Made by a program: the position numbers and the translations under genes. A model generated the notes under the pieces. The model was not told where the DNA came from. It did not search any database and worked only from the letters and a program-made list of their open reading frames with translations. Positions 28,818 through 38,139 of a stretch of 64,000 bases of DNA are shown here, one piece after another (position 1 is the stretch's first letter; every line of letters starts with the position of its first letter). The DNA lies in the NCBI RefSeq assembly GCF_040706535.1, contig NZ_JAPDRJ010000001.1, forward strand, positions 248,001-312,000, given 5' to 3'. This DNA is from Lentisalinibacter orientalis. Its GTDB lineage: Bacteria; Pseudomonadota; Gammaproteobacteria; Steroidobacterales; Woeseiaceae.

Positions 28818-30818
28818 GTGACTTCATCCGGACAGGAAATCCAGCGCAGGCGGGGCATACGCGCCTCCCGGGCCAGGCTGACCCGGGCGCTGACCGATGC
28901 CGGGCTGCGCACACAGGCGGCGCTGGCGGAGCGGATCGCGGACCTGGAGGGGCTCGATTCCGCGCCAAAGGACATGGTCAGCCGCGCGTTCCGCGAACTC
29001 CCCGTCGAGCTCCAGACCCTGGAGCGTATCGCCCGCGCGCTGGAGGTGGAGGCATGGACGCTGTACCGGAGCGCCGACGAGGAAGCGCTGCCGGAACCGT
29101 CGGCGGGCTCCGATGCCCGGGCCGCTCCGCGGCCGGCCTGGCTCGCGCTCTCGGTGATCCTCTCCATGGCGGCGCTGGCCGGCGTCGGCTGGCTGCTGAT
29201 GCAGCGCGACTCCACGCCCGGCGATGCGCCGTCCGCGTCGGGGCCGCCCCCGCTGACGCTGGGCGCCGCGAGCCTCGTGGTGATGCCCATCGGGGGCGAT
29301 ACGGATGCCCGGCTGGCGAACCTGCTGCGTGACCTTCTGAGCGAATACTTCGCCGTCGCCGAGGGCAGTGCCACCGTGCTCGTGCGCGCCCTCGACCCGG
29401 CAGAGGCCGCCGAACGCCTGCGCACCGATGCCGCCATCGACGGCGAGATCGTCCGCGTCGGTCGCCTGGCCGGACTGCGCTTCGGGATCGTGGCCGACGA
29501 CGGCGTGCGCCATCAGCTTTGGGCGGAGAGCCTGCCGGCGGCGGAAGTGGAAGCCTCGCTGCCGGCAGTCGCCGAGCGTGTGGCCGTGGCCGTGCGCCGG
29601 GCGGTCGGAGGGGCAGACGAGGGAGACCCGGCTAGTGCGCATTTCCCGCTGGCACCGGTGCAGGACGATTACCTCCAGGGCCGGTACTTCCTGGATCGCC
29701 CCGCCAACGAACTCAACGTAAAGCGCGCCCGCAGCCACTTCGAGGCCGCGCTGCGCCAGGACGCGAACTACGCCCGTGCCCACGCCGGACTGTGCGAGGC
29801 GCTGCTGACCGAACACTGGATGGGCAACGAGGAACGGGCGCTGGAGGACGCCGCGCGCACCTGCGGGCAGGCGCTGCAGCTCGCGCCGGACGACCCGGCC
29901 GTGCGGACGGCCCATGCCCACTTCCTCAGCCGCACCGGGCGCAACGACCGGGCGATGGCGCTGTACGAGGAGATCCTCACCGATCGGCCGGGCTACACGG
30001 ACGCGCTGGCCGGCCTGGCCGCGAGCCGGCTGGAGGCCTACCGTCAGCACGGAGACGAGGCGATGCTGGAGAGCGCGATGACCGCCGCGCGCGCGGCCGC
30101 CGACAGCGATCCGGCCGTGTGGAAGCCGCTGTTCTCGCTGGCCACCATGCGCTGGTTCGCCGGTGACCTGGACGGCGCCATCGCGGCCAGCGAAGAGGCG
30201 ATCGCGCGGGACGAGAACGAATACGTGCTGAGCAACCTGGGCACCTGGTACGTCTGCCGCGGCGACTTCGAGCGCGGTCGCGACGCCTATCTCCGCGCCC
30301 GCGAGCTCGCACCCCAATCCTACGTGGGCGACGAGTTTCTGGGCCTGGTCTACTACGTGCTCGGCGACTACCGGCAATCCGCGCAACTCAGGCAGCGGGC
30401 CATCGACGCCATTGCCACCGGCGAGCCCGAGATCCACCAGATGTGGGGCGCACTCGCCGATTCCTACCGGCACTCGGGCGAGACCGGGAAGGCGCGGGAA
30501 GCCTACCTGCGCGCCGCCGAGATTCTGGAACGCGACCATCTGCGGGGCACCGCCCCGGCGGCCGACCAGGCGGCGCGGGCGTACTACTACACGATGCTCG
30601 GCCGGCTGGACCCCGACGCCGTGCCGGATACCGTCATGGACGAGATCGACGCCAGCCTGGAGGCCATGACGGACGACCTGAACGACGCCACCGCCTACCG
30701 CCGACTGGCGCAGGTATGGCTCGCCCGGGGCGAGAAGAAACGGGCACGGCAGGCGCTGTCGAAGGCGACGGCCACGTGCCCGGGCTATGCCCGCTTCCCG
30801 GATTTCAAAGAACTGTAG
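28818..30818 (+). CDS. Transmembrane protein with N-terminal HTH-like domain and periplasmic TPR repeats
   Basis: A 666-aa protein. The cytoplasmic N-terminus (~17-85) resembles a Cro/C1-type helix-turn-helix (RLTRALTDAGLRTQAALAER, then VELQTLERIARALEVEAWTL). One membrane span follows (~107-128). The C-terminal side has a TolB/FlgO-like domain (~140-275, SLVVMPIGGDTDARLANLL) and at least six TPR-like helical pairs (~300-640), e.g. ALDAAR-like NVKRARSHFEAALRQDANYA and DRAMALYEEILTDRPGYTDA. This domain order recalls CadC-type one-component membrane regulators with TPR sensor domains. The start is GTG at 28818. The TAG stop is contributed by the REPIN at 30814. Targets unknown. Confidence 0.72.
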   Translation: MTSSGQEIQRRRGIRASRARLTRALTDAGLRTQAALAERIADLEGLDSAPKDMVSRAFRELPVELQTLERIARALEVEAWTLYRSADEEALPEPSAGSDARAAPRPAWLALSVILSMAALAGVGWLLMQRDSTPGDAPSASGPPPLTLGAASLVVMPIGGDTDARLANLLRDLLSEYFAVAEGSATVLVRALDPAEAAERLRTDAAIDGEIVRVGRLAGLRFGIVADDGVRHQLWAESLPAAEVEASLPAVAERVAVAVRRAVGGADEGDPASAHFPLAPVQDDYLQGRYFLDRPANELNVKRARSHFEAALRQDANYARAHAGLCEALLTEHWMGNEERALEDAARTCGQALQLAPDDPAVRTAHAHFLSRTGRNDRAMALYEEILTDRPGYTDALAGLAASRLEAYRQHGDEAMLESAMTAARAAADSDPAVWKPLFSLATMRWFAGDLDGAIAASEEAIARDENEYVLSNLGTWYVCRGDFERGRDAYLRARELAPQSYVGDEFLGLVYYVLGDYRQSAQLRQRAIDAIATGEPEIHQMWGALADSYRHSGETGKAREAYLRAAEILERDHLRGTAPAADQAARAYYYTMLGRLDPDAVPDTVMDEIDASLEAMTDDLNDATAYRRLAQVWLARGEKKRARQALSKATATCPGYARFPDFKEL

Positions 30819-30874
30819 GAGGGCCTTCAGGCCCGACTCATTACACACGAATCGGGCCTGAAGGCCCTCCTACA
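30814..30874. repeat. REPIN overlapping a stop codon, CCTTCAGG type
   Basis: Inverted REP pair around a 17-base loop. The TAG of its leading GTAG is the stop codon (30816-30818) of the HTH-TPR gene. Confidence 0.88.
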
Positions 30875-30919
30875 TCAACGGCGTTATACTGGCCGCGGCT
30901 CTACGGGAAGGGGGATCCC

Positions 30920-31996
30920 ATGCTCCGAATACTGCTCGTGCTGCTGGCGGCCGCCGCGCTCTACCTGCTCACCTGGCCCGTGCCGGTGGACCCCGTCGCC
31001 TGGGAGGCGCCCGAAGACGCCGGCTACACCGGCGACTTCGCAGCCAACGACGCGCTGGCCGATCTCGAGCGGCTGGAGATCGCCCCGTACCACGGGCCCG
31101 AGGACGCGGTGATCGACCGGGTCGGTAATCTCTACACCGGCACCGAGGACGGCAGGATACTGCGCATCGCCGCCGAAGACGGCTCGATATCCGTCTTCGC
31201 CGAAACCGGCGGGCGCCCGCTCGGCCTGGAGTTCGACGGCGACGGCAACCTGCTGGTGGCCAACGCCTACCTGGGCCTGCAGAGCGTGGATGCCGGCGGT
31301 GCCGTCACGCTGCTCACCGACGAGGTGAACGGCTCGCCCATCCGCTACGCCGACGACGTGGACGCCGCACCGGACGGGCGCATCTACTTCTCGGATGCCA
31401 GCACCAAATTCGGCGCGGCGGACTACGGCAGCACCTACGGCGCGAGCCTGCTGGACATCCTGGAGCACGGCAGCCACGGCCGCGTGCTGGTATACGACCC
31501 CGCCACCGGCGAGACCGGCACCGTGATGGCGGGGCTCGACTTCGCCAACGGCGTGGCGGTGGACCCCGCCGGCCGCTTCCTGCTGGTGGTCGAGACCGGC
31601 ACCTATCGGGTGCTGAAGCACTGGCTGGCAGGGCCAAGCGCCGGCGAGACGGAGATCCTCATCGACAACCTCCCCGGCTTCCCGGACAACATCAATCCGG
31701 GGCTGGACGGCCGCTTCTGGGTGGGCCTGGTGTCGCCGCGCAGCGCCCAGCTGGACTCGCTCTCCGACAAGCCATTCATCCGCAAGGTCGTGCAGCGGCT
31801 GCCCGAGGCCATGCGCCCGGCCGCCGAGCCCTTCGCCCACGTCTTCGCCATCGACGCCGATGGCAACGTGGTGGCAAACCTCCAGGGCGACGGCACCCGG
31901 CTGCAGGCGGTCACCGGCGCCCTGGAAACGCCGGACGCGCTCTACCTCACCTCGCTGTTCGGCACGGCGCTGGGCAAAATCGAACGCGACTGGTAG
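30920..31996 (+). CDS. Strictosidine-synthase/gluconolactonase-like six-bladed beta-propeller protein
   Basis: A 358-aa protein with an N-terminal hydrophobic segment (~3-19, likely membrane anchor or signal) and the SMP-30/strictosidine-synthase-like fold: GPEDAVIDRVGNLYTGTEDG, RPLGLEFDGDGNLLVANAY, YADDVDAAPDGRIYFSDAST, FANGVAVDPAGRFLLVVET and GFPDNINPGLDGRFWVGLV. The conserved Glu/Asn/Asp positions for a central Ca2+ are present. Members act as lactonases or arylesterases, or have no known substrate. Start ATG at 30920 with GGGAAGGGGGA upstream. The TAG stop comes from the following REPIN. Confidence 0.85.
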   Translation: MLRILLVLLAAAALYLLTWPVPVDPVAWEAPEDAGYTGDFAANDALADLERLEIAPYHGPEDAVIDRVGNLYTGTEDGRILRIAAEDGSISVFAETGGRPLGLEFDGDGNLLVANAYLGLQSVDAGGAVTLLTDEVNGSPIRYADDVDAAPDGRIYFSDASTKFGAADYGSTYGASLLDILEHGSHGRVLVYDPATGETGTVMAGLDFANGVAVDPAGRFLLVVETGTYRVLKHWLAGPSAGETEILIDNLPGFPDNINPGLDGRFWVGLVSPRSAQLDSLSDKPFIRKVVQRLPEAMRPAAEPFAHVFAIDADGNVVANLQGDGTRLQAVTGALETPDALYLTSLFGTALGKIERDW

Positions 31997-32058
31997 GAGG
32001 GGCTTTAGCCCCGATTGCGATCGGTCAAAAATGAATCGGGGCTAAAGCCCCTCCTACA
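31992..32058. repeat. REPIN overlapping a stop codon, CTTTAG type
   Basis: GTAGGAGGGGCTTTAGCCCC with its inverted arm across a longer loop, then a degenerate half copy (GCCCCCCTACATG). TAG at 31994-31996 ends the propeller gene. Confidence 0.88.
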
Positions 32059-32340
32059 TGGCCCCCCTACATGCAGGATTTTCCATCCGCCGTGTAAGGG
32101 TTGCACGCCCGGCCCCCGCCGCCGCTCCCTGAGCCTCGCCACGCGGTCGCGGCCATCCTGGCATCACTGTTGCATGACCTCCCGTGTACCCGCGCGGCCC
32201 GGACGCGCGCCTGACAAGGCAGAAGGGTACCCGGACGGCGGCTGTGACCCTGCGCCCATCCCCGCCCCCCATCAGCATTCACAGCCGCTGTCCGGATACT
32301 TTTTAGCAGAGAGACAGGGGAGGAATCGCCGGAGTCAGCC

Positions 32341-33120
32341 ATGCAGACCAACCGGATCAGGACACGCAAGATACGCGAACATTCACGCCTCATCGCTTCC
32401 GCGCTGGCGACCGCAGTGCTGCTGATCGCAGGCTGCGGCCCGGGCGACGAGACGGTGGACGTGGACGTACCGGACCCCGACGACGGGCGCGAGCCCGTCG
32501 AGGTCCCGACACCGGAAGACGAGCGCCGCGGCTACGACGAGCCGGCGGACGTACCGACGCCGGAGGATACCGGGACCGGCGAGCAGGGCGCCGTGCTGAG
32601 CACGGAGCCCGGCATGACCGACGGCGATACGGGCAAACCGCTGCTGGTCGCCCGTGCCGAGCTCGAGCCCACCGAGGGCAACGAGGCACGCGGCACGATG
32701 ATCTTCTCCAGAGCGGCAGGCGCCGTGGTCATCGACGGCGAGCTGATGGGCCTGCCGGAAGGACTCCACGGCCTGCATATCCACGAAAAGGGCGACTGCT
32801 CCGCGCCGGACGGCACCTCCGCCGGCGGCCACTTCGCGCCCGACGGCGACCCGCACGGCTCGCCGGACAGCCCGCCCGCACAGCACCAGGTGGGCGACCT
32901 CGGCAACATCGAGGCAACCGAGGAAGGCTACGCCCTGGTGAACGTGGTGGACGCGGAGATGACTCTGGACGACGGCCCGAAGAGCGTGCTCGGCCGTGCC
33001 GTCATCGTGCACGCCGGCGCCGACGACTTCGAGACCCAGCCCACCGGCGCTGCGGGAGCCCGCCTTGCCTGCGGCGTAATCGTCGAGGTGCCGCGCACGG
33101 ACCCTCCCGAGGCGCAGTAG
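32341..33120 (+). CDS. sodC: Cu/Zn superoxide dismutase, lipoprotein type
   Basis: Periplasmic Cu/Zn superoxide dismutase of 259 aa protecting the envelope from superoxide. A signal with lipobox (LLIAGCGPG, Cys at ~32) anchors it; an acidic, Pro-rich linker with repeated VPTPED units follows (~40-90). The catalytic domain has the Cu/Zn ligands in GLHIHEKGDCSAPDGTSAGG, HFAPDGDPHG, QHQVGDLGNI and VIVHAGADDF, and the conserved disulfide partners (GDC and RLACGVI). The start ATG at 32341 follows GGGGAGGAATC. The TAG stop is donated by a REP element. The 282-bp upstream gap (32059-32340) has no gene; a promoter is expected there. Confidence 0.93.
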   Translation: MQTNRIRTRKIREHSRLIASALATAVLLIAGCGPGDETVDVDVPDPDDGREPVEVPTPEDERRGYDEPADVPTPEDTGTGEQGAVLSTEPGMTDGDTGKPLLVARAELEPTEGNEARGTMIFSRAAGAVVIDGELMGLPEGLHGLHIHEKGDCSAPDGTSAGGHFAPDGDPHGSPDSPPAQHQVGDLGNIEATEEGYALVNVVDAEMTLDDGPKSVLGRAVIVHAGADDFETQPTGAAGARLACGVIVEVPRTDPPEAQ

Positions 33121-33211
33121 GAGGGCCTTCAGGCCCGATGCCGTGATGGGCATGTAGGAGGGGATTTATCCCCGATTCATTAAACGAATCGGGCCTGAAG
33201 GCCCTCCTACA
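33117..33211. repeat. Single REP plus REPIN, including a compensated stem
   Basis: A half element (33117-33139) gives the TAG stop of sodC. It is followed at 33153-33211 by a REPIN whose left stem reads GGGGAT-TT-ATCCCC, a paired change from GGGGCT-TT-AGCCCC, with a CCTTCAGG-type right arm. It separates sodC from the convergent methyltransferase gene. Confidence 0.87.
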
Positions 33212-33215
33212 CCAA

Positions 33216-33866
33216 TCAGCGGGTGTAGCGCAGGACGTAGCCCACGAACGGCCCGCTCGGGCACTCCTGCGCGACCTTCGGCGACGGGTGATGCGTGTAG
33301 CCCCGCTCCTGCATGGCCCGGGTGAAGCGGGTGGCGTTGCCCCGGCCGGGGTCCACGACGATCACCTCGCAGTGCTCACGGGCGTGGCGGTCGATGAAGC
33401 CGGCCAGCGCATCGATGTGCTGGCGCTCGTAGAGCAGATCGCTGCCGATGACGAGATCGAAGGTGCCGAGACCCGTCTCCTCGTCGTACCAGCTCGCGCG
33501 ATGGAACGGGATGGGATCGAGCCCGTTCAGCCGCTCGTTCTCCTTCAGGAAATGCGCGGCGGCCGGATGGTAGTCCGTGGCAGTGATGTCGGCGTGGCGG
33601 TAGCCCAGCATCAGGCTGGCCAGCCCGATGCCGCAGCCCACCTCGAGGATGCGCTTGCCGTCGACGTCGTAGTCCTGCATCAGCGAGGCCAGCACCTCGC
33701 TGGAGATCCAGACGATGCCGAACAACGGCCACAGCGCCGAGGAGATGCCCAGCTTCTCGGCCTCGCCGCCCTCGTCGTGGAACTGCTGCACGTCCCGCAG
33801 CGTGCGAACGTGGATGTCCCGCTCGCCGAACTCGAGCGTCTGGTAGCGGTAGCGGATCAGGGACAT
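33216..33866 (-). CDS. Class I SAM-dependent methyltransferase
   Basis: A 216-aa cytosolic methyltransferase of the METTL/PF10294-like (lysine/protein methyltransferase) group. SAM-binding motif I is ILEVGCGIGLASLML (~88-102), followed by ITATDYHPAA (motif II acidic end) and LVIGSDLLYE (the D/N-x-x-Y catalytic-type loop seen in these enzymes). The ATG at 33866 is used; upstream sequence in the long frame shows no homology. Substrate unknown. It is the last gene before the convergent sodC and is 122 bp downstream of the acyl-CoA ligase gene. Confidence 0.82.
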   Translation of the reverse strand: MSLIRYRYQTLEFGERDIHVRTLRDVQQFHDEGGEAEKLGISSALWPLFGIVWISSEVLASLMQDYDVDGKRILEVGCGIGLASLMLGYRHADITATDYHPAAAHFLKENERLNGLDPIPFHRASWYDEETGLGTFDLVIGSDLLYERQHIDALAGFIDRHAREHCEVIVVDPGRGNATRFTRAMQERGYTHHPSPKVAQECPSGPFVGYVLRYTR

Positions 33867-33988
33867 GGCGCCTCCGGGTCGGTGACTCGCGGCGGGCCGC
33901 TGCCCTCCTCTCGCGCCGAGGCGAAAGAGTCTACAGACGTTGCCGCCGACCGGCGAGCGCCGTTCCCCCGCCCCGCCGGCGATGACCG

Positions 33989-35566
33989 CTATTGAATCCG
34001 CTTCTCGCGCCCCTCCCAGTAGGGCTCGCGCAGCTCGCGCTTCAGCACCTTCATGGCGCCGGACAGCGGCAGCGGCTCGGCACGGAACTCCACCGACTTC
34101 GGCGCCTTGTAGCCGGCGATGGAGTCCCGGGCGTGGGCGATGATGTCGTCCTCGGTGACCTCGGCGCCTTCCCTGGGCACGACGATGGCGTGCACCTGCT
34201 CGCCCCACAGGTCGTGGGGGATGCCGATGACCGCCACCTGGGCCACGGCCGGATGGGTGGAGATGGCGTTCTCCACCTCGGCCGAGTAGACGTTCTCGCC
34301 GCCGGTCACGATCATGTCCTTCACCCGGTCCACAAGAAAGAGATAGCCCTCCTCGTCCAGGTAACCGGCGTCGCCGGTGTGGTACCAGCCGTCGCGGAAT
34401 GCCTCTTCCGTCGCGTCCGGCTTGTTCCAGTAACCCTCCATGAAGTTGCCGCCGCGGGCGCAGACCTCGCCCACCTCGTTCGGCGGCAGCACGTTGCCCT
34501 CGGCGTCCTGCACGCAGAGATCCACGCCCGGGACGGCCCGGCCGACGGAGCGCAGCCGCGGCCCGCCCTTCAGGTGGTCGTCGGTGGTCAGCATGCACAG
34601 GACCGAGGAGCACTCGGTCATGCCGTAGCCCTGCTGGATCTCCAGGTCCGGCAGTATTTTAAGGAGTGTGTCCAGGATGGCTGCCGGCATCGGCGAGGCG
34701 CCGTAGGTGAGCTGGCGCAGGCTCTTCAACGCATCGGGCCGGAACTCCGGGTGCTGCAGCATCATGCCGACCATGGTCGGCACCATCGTGGTCTGGGTGA
34801 CCTGGTGGGCCTCGATGAGCTTCAGCACGGCGCCCGGCTCGAACATGGGCATCGTGACCAGCTTGCTGCCCGAGGTGATCGTGGCCAGGCAGCCGACGAT
34901 GGAGGCGGCGTGGAAGACGGGCGTCTGCATGAGGTTCACCTCGTCGGGACGGCGCCCCATCACCATGGCCACGTGGTAGGTGTTCAGCATCTCCGCCCGC
35001 TGGGAGCAGACGACGCCTTTCGGCAGGCCGGTGGTGCCGCCGGTGTACATCAGGACGACCGGGTCCGTCTCCTCGGGCTCGGGCGGCAGCTCCGGCTCGG
35101 AGGCCTCCAGCAGTTCGTCGTAGGTGAGGTCGTAGGGGGCCTCGGTCGAGCCGGGCTCGCCCACCAGCACCACCTGCTCCACGGGACAGTCGGCGCCGCC
35201 GATCTTGCGGGCCTGGGCCAGCAGCGGCGCGAAGGTGGCGTCCACGAACGCCACCCGGGTGCCCGAGTCGCGCAGGATGTAGTCGAGCTCTTTCCCGGCG
35301 AGACGCAGGTTCAGGGGGTTGATCACGCCGGTACCGAGGAAGGCGGCGTGGTAAAGTTCTATGAACTGATGGGAATTCATCGACATGACGGCGTAGCGGT
35401 CGCCCTTGCCGATGCCGAGGCGGTTGCGCAGTCCGTGGCCGAGCCGGAACACCCGGTCGGCATGCGTCTCCAGCGTCGCGCTGTAGGCACCGTCGGCGAT
35501 CACGTGCCGGTCGCCGTACAGGCGCAGCGCCGGAAAGAATTGCTGGTGGTAGACGAGTTCCTTCAC
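33989..35566 (-). CDS. AMP-binding acyl-CoA synthetase (fatty-acid or aromatic-acid CoA ligase)
   Basis: A 525-aa adenylate-forming CoA ligase. Motif A3/P-loop-like YTGGTTGLPKGVV (~181-193), A5 QQGYGMTECSS, A7 GWYHTGDAGYLDEEGYLFLV and A8 DRVKDMIVTGGENVYSAEVE are present; the A10 lysine region reads LPLSGAMKVLKRELRE with a conserved Lys. The start is GTG at 35566 with GGGGGAGAAA just upstream. It activates a carboxylic acid as acyl-AMP and then acyl-CoA; chain length cannot be told. No beta-oxidation genes adjoin it. It is divergent from the cytochrome gene at 35710. Confidence 0.9.
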   Translation of the reverse strand: MKELVYHQQFFPALRLYGDRHVIADGAYSATLETHADRVFRLGHGLRNRLGIGKGDRYAVMSMNSHQFIELYHAAFLGTGVINPLNLRLAGKELDYILRDSGTRVAFVDATFAPLLAQARKIGGADCPVEQVVLVGEPGSTEAPYDLTYDELLEASEPELPPEPEETDPVVLMYTGGTTGLPKGVVCSQRAEMLNTYHVAMVMGRRPDEVNLMQTPVFHAASIVGCLATITSGSKLVTMPMFEPGAVLKLIEAHQVTQTTMVPTMVGMMLQHPEFRPDALKSLRQLTYGASPMPAAILDTLLKILPDLEIQQGYGMTECSSVLCMLTTDDHLKGGPRLRSVGRAVPGVDLCVQDAEGNVLPPNEVGEVCARGGNFMEGYWNKPDATEEAFRDGWYHTGDAGYLDEEGYLFLVDRVKDMIVTGGENVYSAEVENAISTHPAVAQVAVIGIPHDLWGEQVHAIVVPREGAEVTEDDIIAHARDSIAGYKAPKSVEFRAEPLPLSGAMKVLKRELREPYWEGREKRIQ

Positions 35567-35709
35567 AGTTTCTCCCCCGTTGGAATCCGGACGCAGAGTA
35601 TACCGATCCCGCCGTCGGCGGTATGGACGGCATCGACGCCAGGGCGTCACGGGACCTTACCGCAAAACGGGGGTTTTCGAATCACGCCCAGCCACGGAGA
35701 CTCCTTCAA

Positions 35710-36405
35710 ATGAAATCGGGAAAACTTTTCGGACTCCTCGCCGCCTCCCTCGCCTGCGCCTCCGCCGGCATCGCAACGGCAGACCTGCGCGACGGCAATC
35801 TCTCCGAGCACATGCACGAGCACTGGGAGCGCATCACCGAGATCCAGGCCGCACTGATCCGCGGCGACCTCGCCGCCGTGCGCGAGCCGGCGGAATACCT
35901 GGCCACGCACCCCACGCCGGCGGCGCTGCCCGGCCAGTGGGAGGAATACGTGGACTCCATGCGCGCGGCGGCACGAGCCGCCGTCGAAGCGAAGGACTTC
36001 ACCGCCGCGGCCACGGCGACGAGCCTCATGGGCAATGCCTGCGGCAGCTGCCACTTGGACAACGGCATCGAGGTGGGCTTCGACATCTCCGACCCGCCGG
36101 GTTTCGAGACGGACACGGTCTCCCACATGGCCCGCCACCAGTGGGCGGCCGACCGCATGTGGGAAGGCATCGTCGGCCCCTCGGAGGTGGCCTGGTCCAG
36201 GGGCATCGACGCGATGCTGGAGGCCCCGCTCACGCCCCACGAACTGAAGGGCGGCGCCGATCAGCCGGAGGACGTCAAGAGGATGGCGCGGCGTGTCCAC
36301 CAGCTGGCCGGCAACGGCATGATGGCGAGCGACGGCAACGAGAAAGCGGAGATCTACGCCGAGTTCCTGGCCAACTGCGCCGCCTGCCACACCACCCTCA
36401 AATAG
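35710..36405 (+). CDS. Exported diheme c-type cytochrome
   Basis: A 231-aa periplasmic cytochrome. A signal peptide (LLAASLACASAGIATA) is followed by a mostly helical protein with two covalent heme motifs: C111-G-S-C-H115 and C223-A-A-C-H227 near the end. His/Met-rich helices (HMHEHWERI, HMARHQWAADRMW) offer axial ligands. The family is not certain; it resembles electron carriers with two cytochrome-c-like halves. The ATG at 35710 follows GGAG. The stop TAG is inside a small AAATAGG repeat that leads into the first 40-bp family-2 repeat. Confidence 0.83.
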   Translation: MKSGKLFGLLAASLACASAGIATADLRDGNLSEHMHEHWERITEIQAALIRGDLAAVREPAEYLATHPTPAALPGQWEEYVDSMRAAARAAVEAKDFTAAATATSLMGNACGSCHLDNGIEVGFDISDPPGFETDTVSHMARHQWAADRMWEGIVGPSEVAWSRGIDAMLEAPLTPHELKGGADQPEDVKRMARRVHQLAGNGMMASDGNEKAEIYAEFLANCAACHTTLK

Positions 36406-36420
36406 GCAAATAGGTGGAAA

Positions 36421-36460
36421 TAGGTGCCGGACCGAACTTTTGCAACTTTTGAACCTTTTG
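36421..36460 (+). repeat. Family-2 gene-end repeat, copy 1
   Basis: TAGGTGCCGGACCGAACTTT continuing TGCAACTTTT. It lies 15 bp after the cytochrome stop. The stop context is multiplied: AAATAGG occurs three times between 36401 and 36424. Not palindromic like the REP elements. Confidence 0.9.
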
Positions 36461-36498
36461 CTGCGGCCGGACAAGGCCGGTAGGCGTCCGCGCAACGG

Positions 36499-38004
36499 GT
36501 GAGCAGGAAGACCTTCCTGCAGCGCTTCGTCCAGGGCATGGAACCCTGGGTGTTCCTCCCGGCCGCGGCGGTGGTCATCCTGTTCGTCGTCCTGGGGGCG
36601 GTGTGGACGGACACCACCCGCGACCTTTTCGGCGCGCTGCAGAACGCCATCGTCGAGAAGCTCGGCTGGTTCTACATCCTCTCGGCCACGACGCTGCTCG
36701 GCTTCGTGCTCTGGCTCCTGGTCAGCCCCTACGGCCGGGTCCGTCTCGGCGGCGACGAGGCGAAGCCGGAATTCGGCTATCTCGCCTGGTTCAGCATGCT
36801 GCTCGCCGCGGGGATGGGCATAGGCATCGTGTTCTTCGGTGCCGCCGAGCCCGTACTTCATTATCTGGATCCGCCGGGCATGGAAGGGGGCACGCCGGAG
36901 GCACTGCGCGAGGCGATGCGCTTCACCTTTTATCACTGGGGCCTGCACCCCTGGGCGATCTACACGACCCTCGCCCTGCCGCTCGCCTATTTCCACTTCC
37001 GCCATAACCTGCCGCTGGCGCCCCGCTCGCTGCTCTACCCGCTGATCGGCGATCGCATCTACGGCGGCATCGGCCACGCGGTGGACGTGCTGTGCACCGT
37101 GGGGACGCTGTTCGGCGTGGCGACCTCGCTCGGCCTCGGGGCCATCCAGGTCAACGCGGGGCTCGAGCGTCTGTTCGGGCTGCCTCAGGGCATCGGCTCC
37201 CAGCTCGCGCTGATCGGCGGGATCACGCTGGTGGCCACCATCAGCGTGGTCTCCGGCCTGAATCGGGGGATCCGGTTCCTGAGCCAGTTCAACATCGGGC
37301 TGTCGGCGGCGATCTTCGCTTTCGTGCTGCTGGCCGGACCCACGGTGTATATCCTGGAGCTGTTCCTGGAGGGGCTGGGTTACTACCTGCAGAAGCTGCC
37401 GGCGACGAGCTTCCACACCGAGCCGGGGTCGACGGACGGCTGGCACGAGCAGTGGACGCTGTTCTACTGGAGCTGGTGGATCTCCTGGTCGCCGTTCGTC
37501 GGCATCTTCGTCGCCCGCATCTCGAAGGGACGCACGCTGCGGGAGTTCATCCTCACGGCGCTGCTGGTGCCGAGCCTGGGCAGCTTCCTGTGGTTCTCCG
37601 CGCTGGGCGGAACCGCGCTGCACATGGAGATATTCGGCAGCGGCGGCATCACCGAGGCGGTGCAGGAGAACGAGGCCTTCGCGCTGTTCGCCGTGCTGGA
37701 GGCGCTGCCCTGGCACGAGGTCACCTGGGCCGCGGCGACGCTGCTGGTGATCGTGTTCTTCGTCACCTCGTCGGACTCCGGTTCGTTCGTGGACGACATG
37801 GTGACCTCGGGCGGCCACCCGAACCCGCCGAAGGCCCAGCGGGTGTTCTGGGCGGTATCGGAAGGGACGGTTGCGGCGGTGCTGCTCTACGCCGGCGGGC
37901 TGACGGCGTTGCGCACGGCGTCACTCACTACCGGCATTCCCATCGCCATCTTTCTGCTGGTGGCGGCGTACGGATTGCAGCGGGCGCTGCGGTCGGAGGA
38001 GTAG
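36499..38004 (+). CDS. BCCT-family betaine/choline/carnitine transporter
   Basis: A 501-aa inner-membrane carrier with about 12 hydrophobic spans that imports compatible solutes such as glycine betaine. Family marks: MGIGIVFFGAAEP (the Gly in the fourth position is that of Na+-coupled BetP-type carriers), FYHWGLHPWAIY and the Trp-rich WSWWISWSPFVG substrate site. There is no long cytoplasmic C-terminal osmosensing tail as in BetP; the protein ends AYGLQRALRSEE. Start GTG at 36499. It is flanked on both sides by family-2 repeats in the same orientation. It fits a halophilic, sodium-using lifestyle. Confidence 0.93.
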   Translation: MSRKTFLQRFVQGMEPWVFLPAAAVVILFVVLGAVWTDTTRDLFGALQNAIVEKLGWFYILSATTLLGFVLWLLVSPYGRVRLGGDEAKPEFGYLAWFSMLLAAGMGIGIVFFGAAEPVLHYLDPPGMEGGTPEALREAMRFTFYHWGLHPWAIYTTLALPLAYFHFRHNLPLAPRSLLYPLIGDRIYGGIGHAVDVLCTVGTLFGVATSLGLGAIQVNAGLERLFGLPQGIGSQLALIGGITLVATISVVSGLNRGIRFLSQFNIGLSAAIFAFVLLAGPTVYILELFLEGLGYYLQKLPATSFHTEPGSTDGWHEQWTLFYWSWWISWSPFVGIFVARISKGRTLREFILTALLVPSLGSFLWFSALGGTALHMEIFGSGGITEAVQENEAFALFAVLEALPWHEVTWAAATLLVIVFFVTSSDSGSFVDDMVTSGGHPNPPKAQRVFWAVSEGTVAAVLLYAGGLTALRTASLTTGIPIAIFLLVAAYGLQRALRSEE

Positions 38005-38010
38005 GTGGAG

Positions 38011-38050
38011 TAGGTGCCGGACCGAACTTTTGCAACTTTCTGAACTTGTT
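38011..38050 (+). repeat. Family-2 gene-end repeat, copy 2 (left of transposase)
   Basis: Same 20-base head as copy 1, then TGCAACTTTC TGAACTTGTT. It is 6 bp after the BCCT stop, with the stop context doubled (GAGTAGGTG-GAGTAGGTG). Its T-rich end points toward the transposase gene, and copy 3 beyond the gene points back, giving terminal-inverted-repeat geometry. Confidence 0.9.
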
Positions 38051-38139
38051 TGGGGTTTTGATCGGGAAAGGGGAGTTTTAGAGCAGGCAGGACGGGCGCC
38101 GACGCGCTAGCTTTCACGGGCAGCGACCGAGGATGCCCG

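Noticed and set aside
35647..37818. 723-codon minus-strand frame over the cytochrome and BCCT genes
   Set aside because: It crosses two well-supported genes and a repeat; Arg/Gly/Glu-rich shadow sequence.
38005..38139. Small gene between BCCT and the transposase
   Set aside because: The 135 bp hold the family-2 repeat and a transposase leader only; no frame with a credible start.
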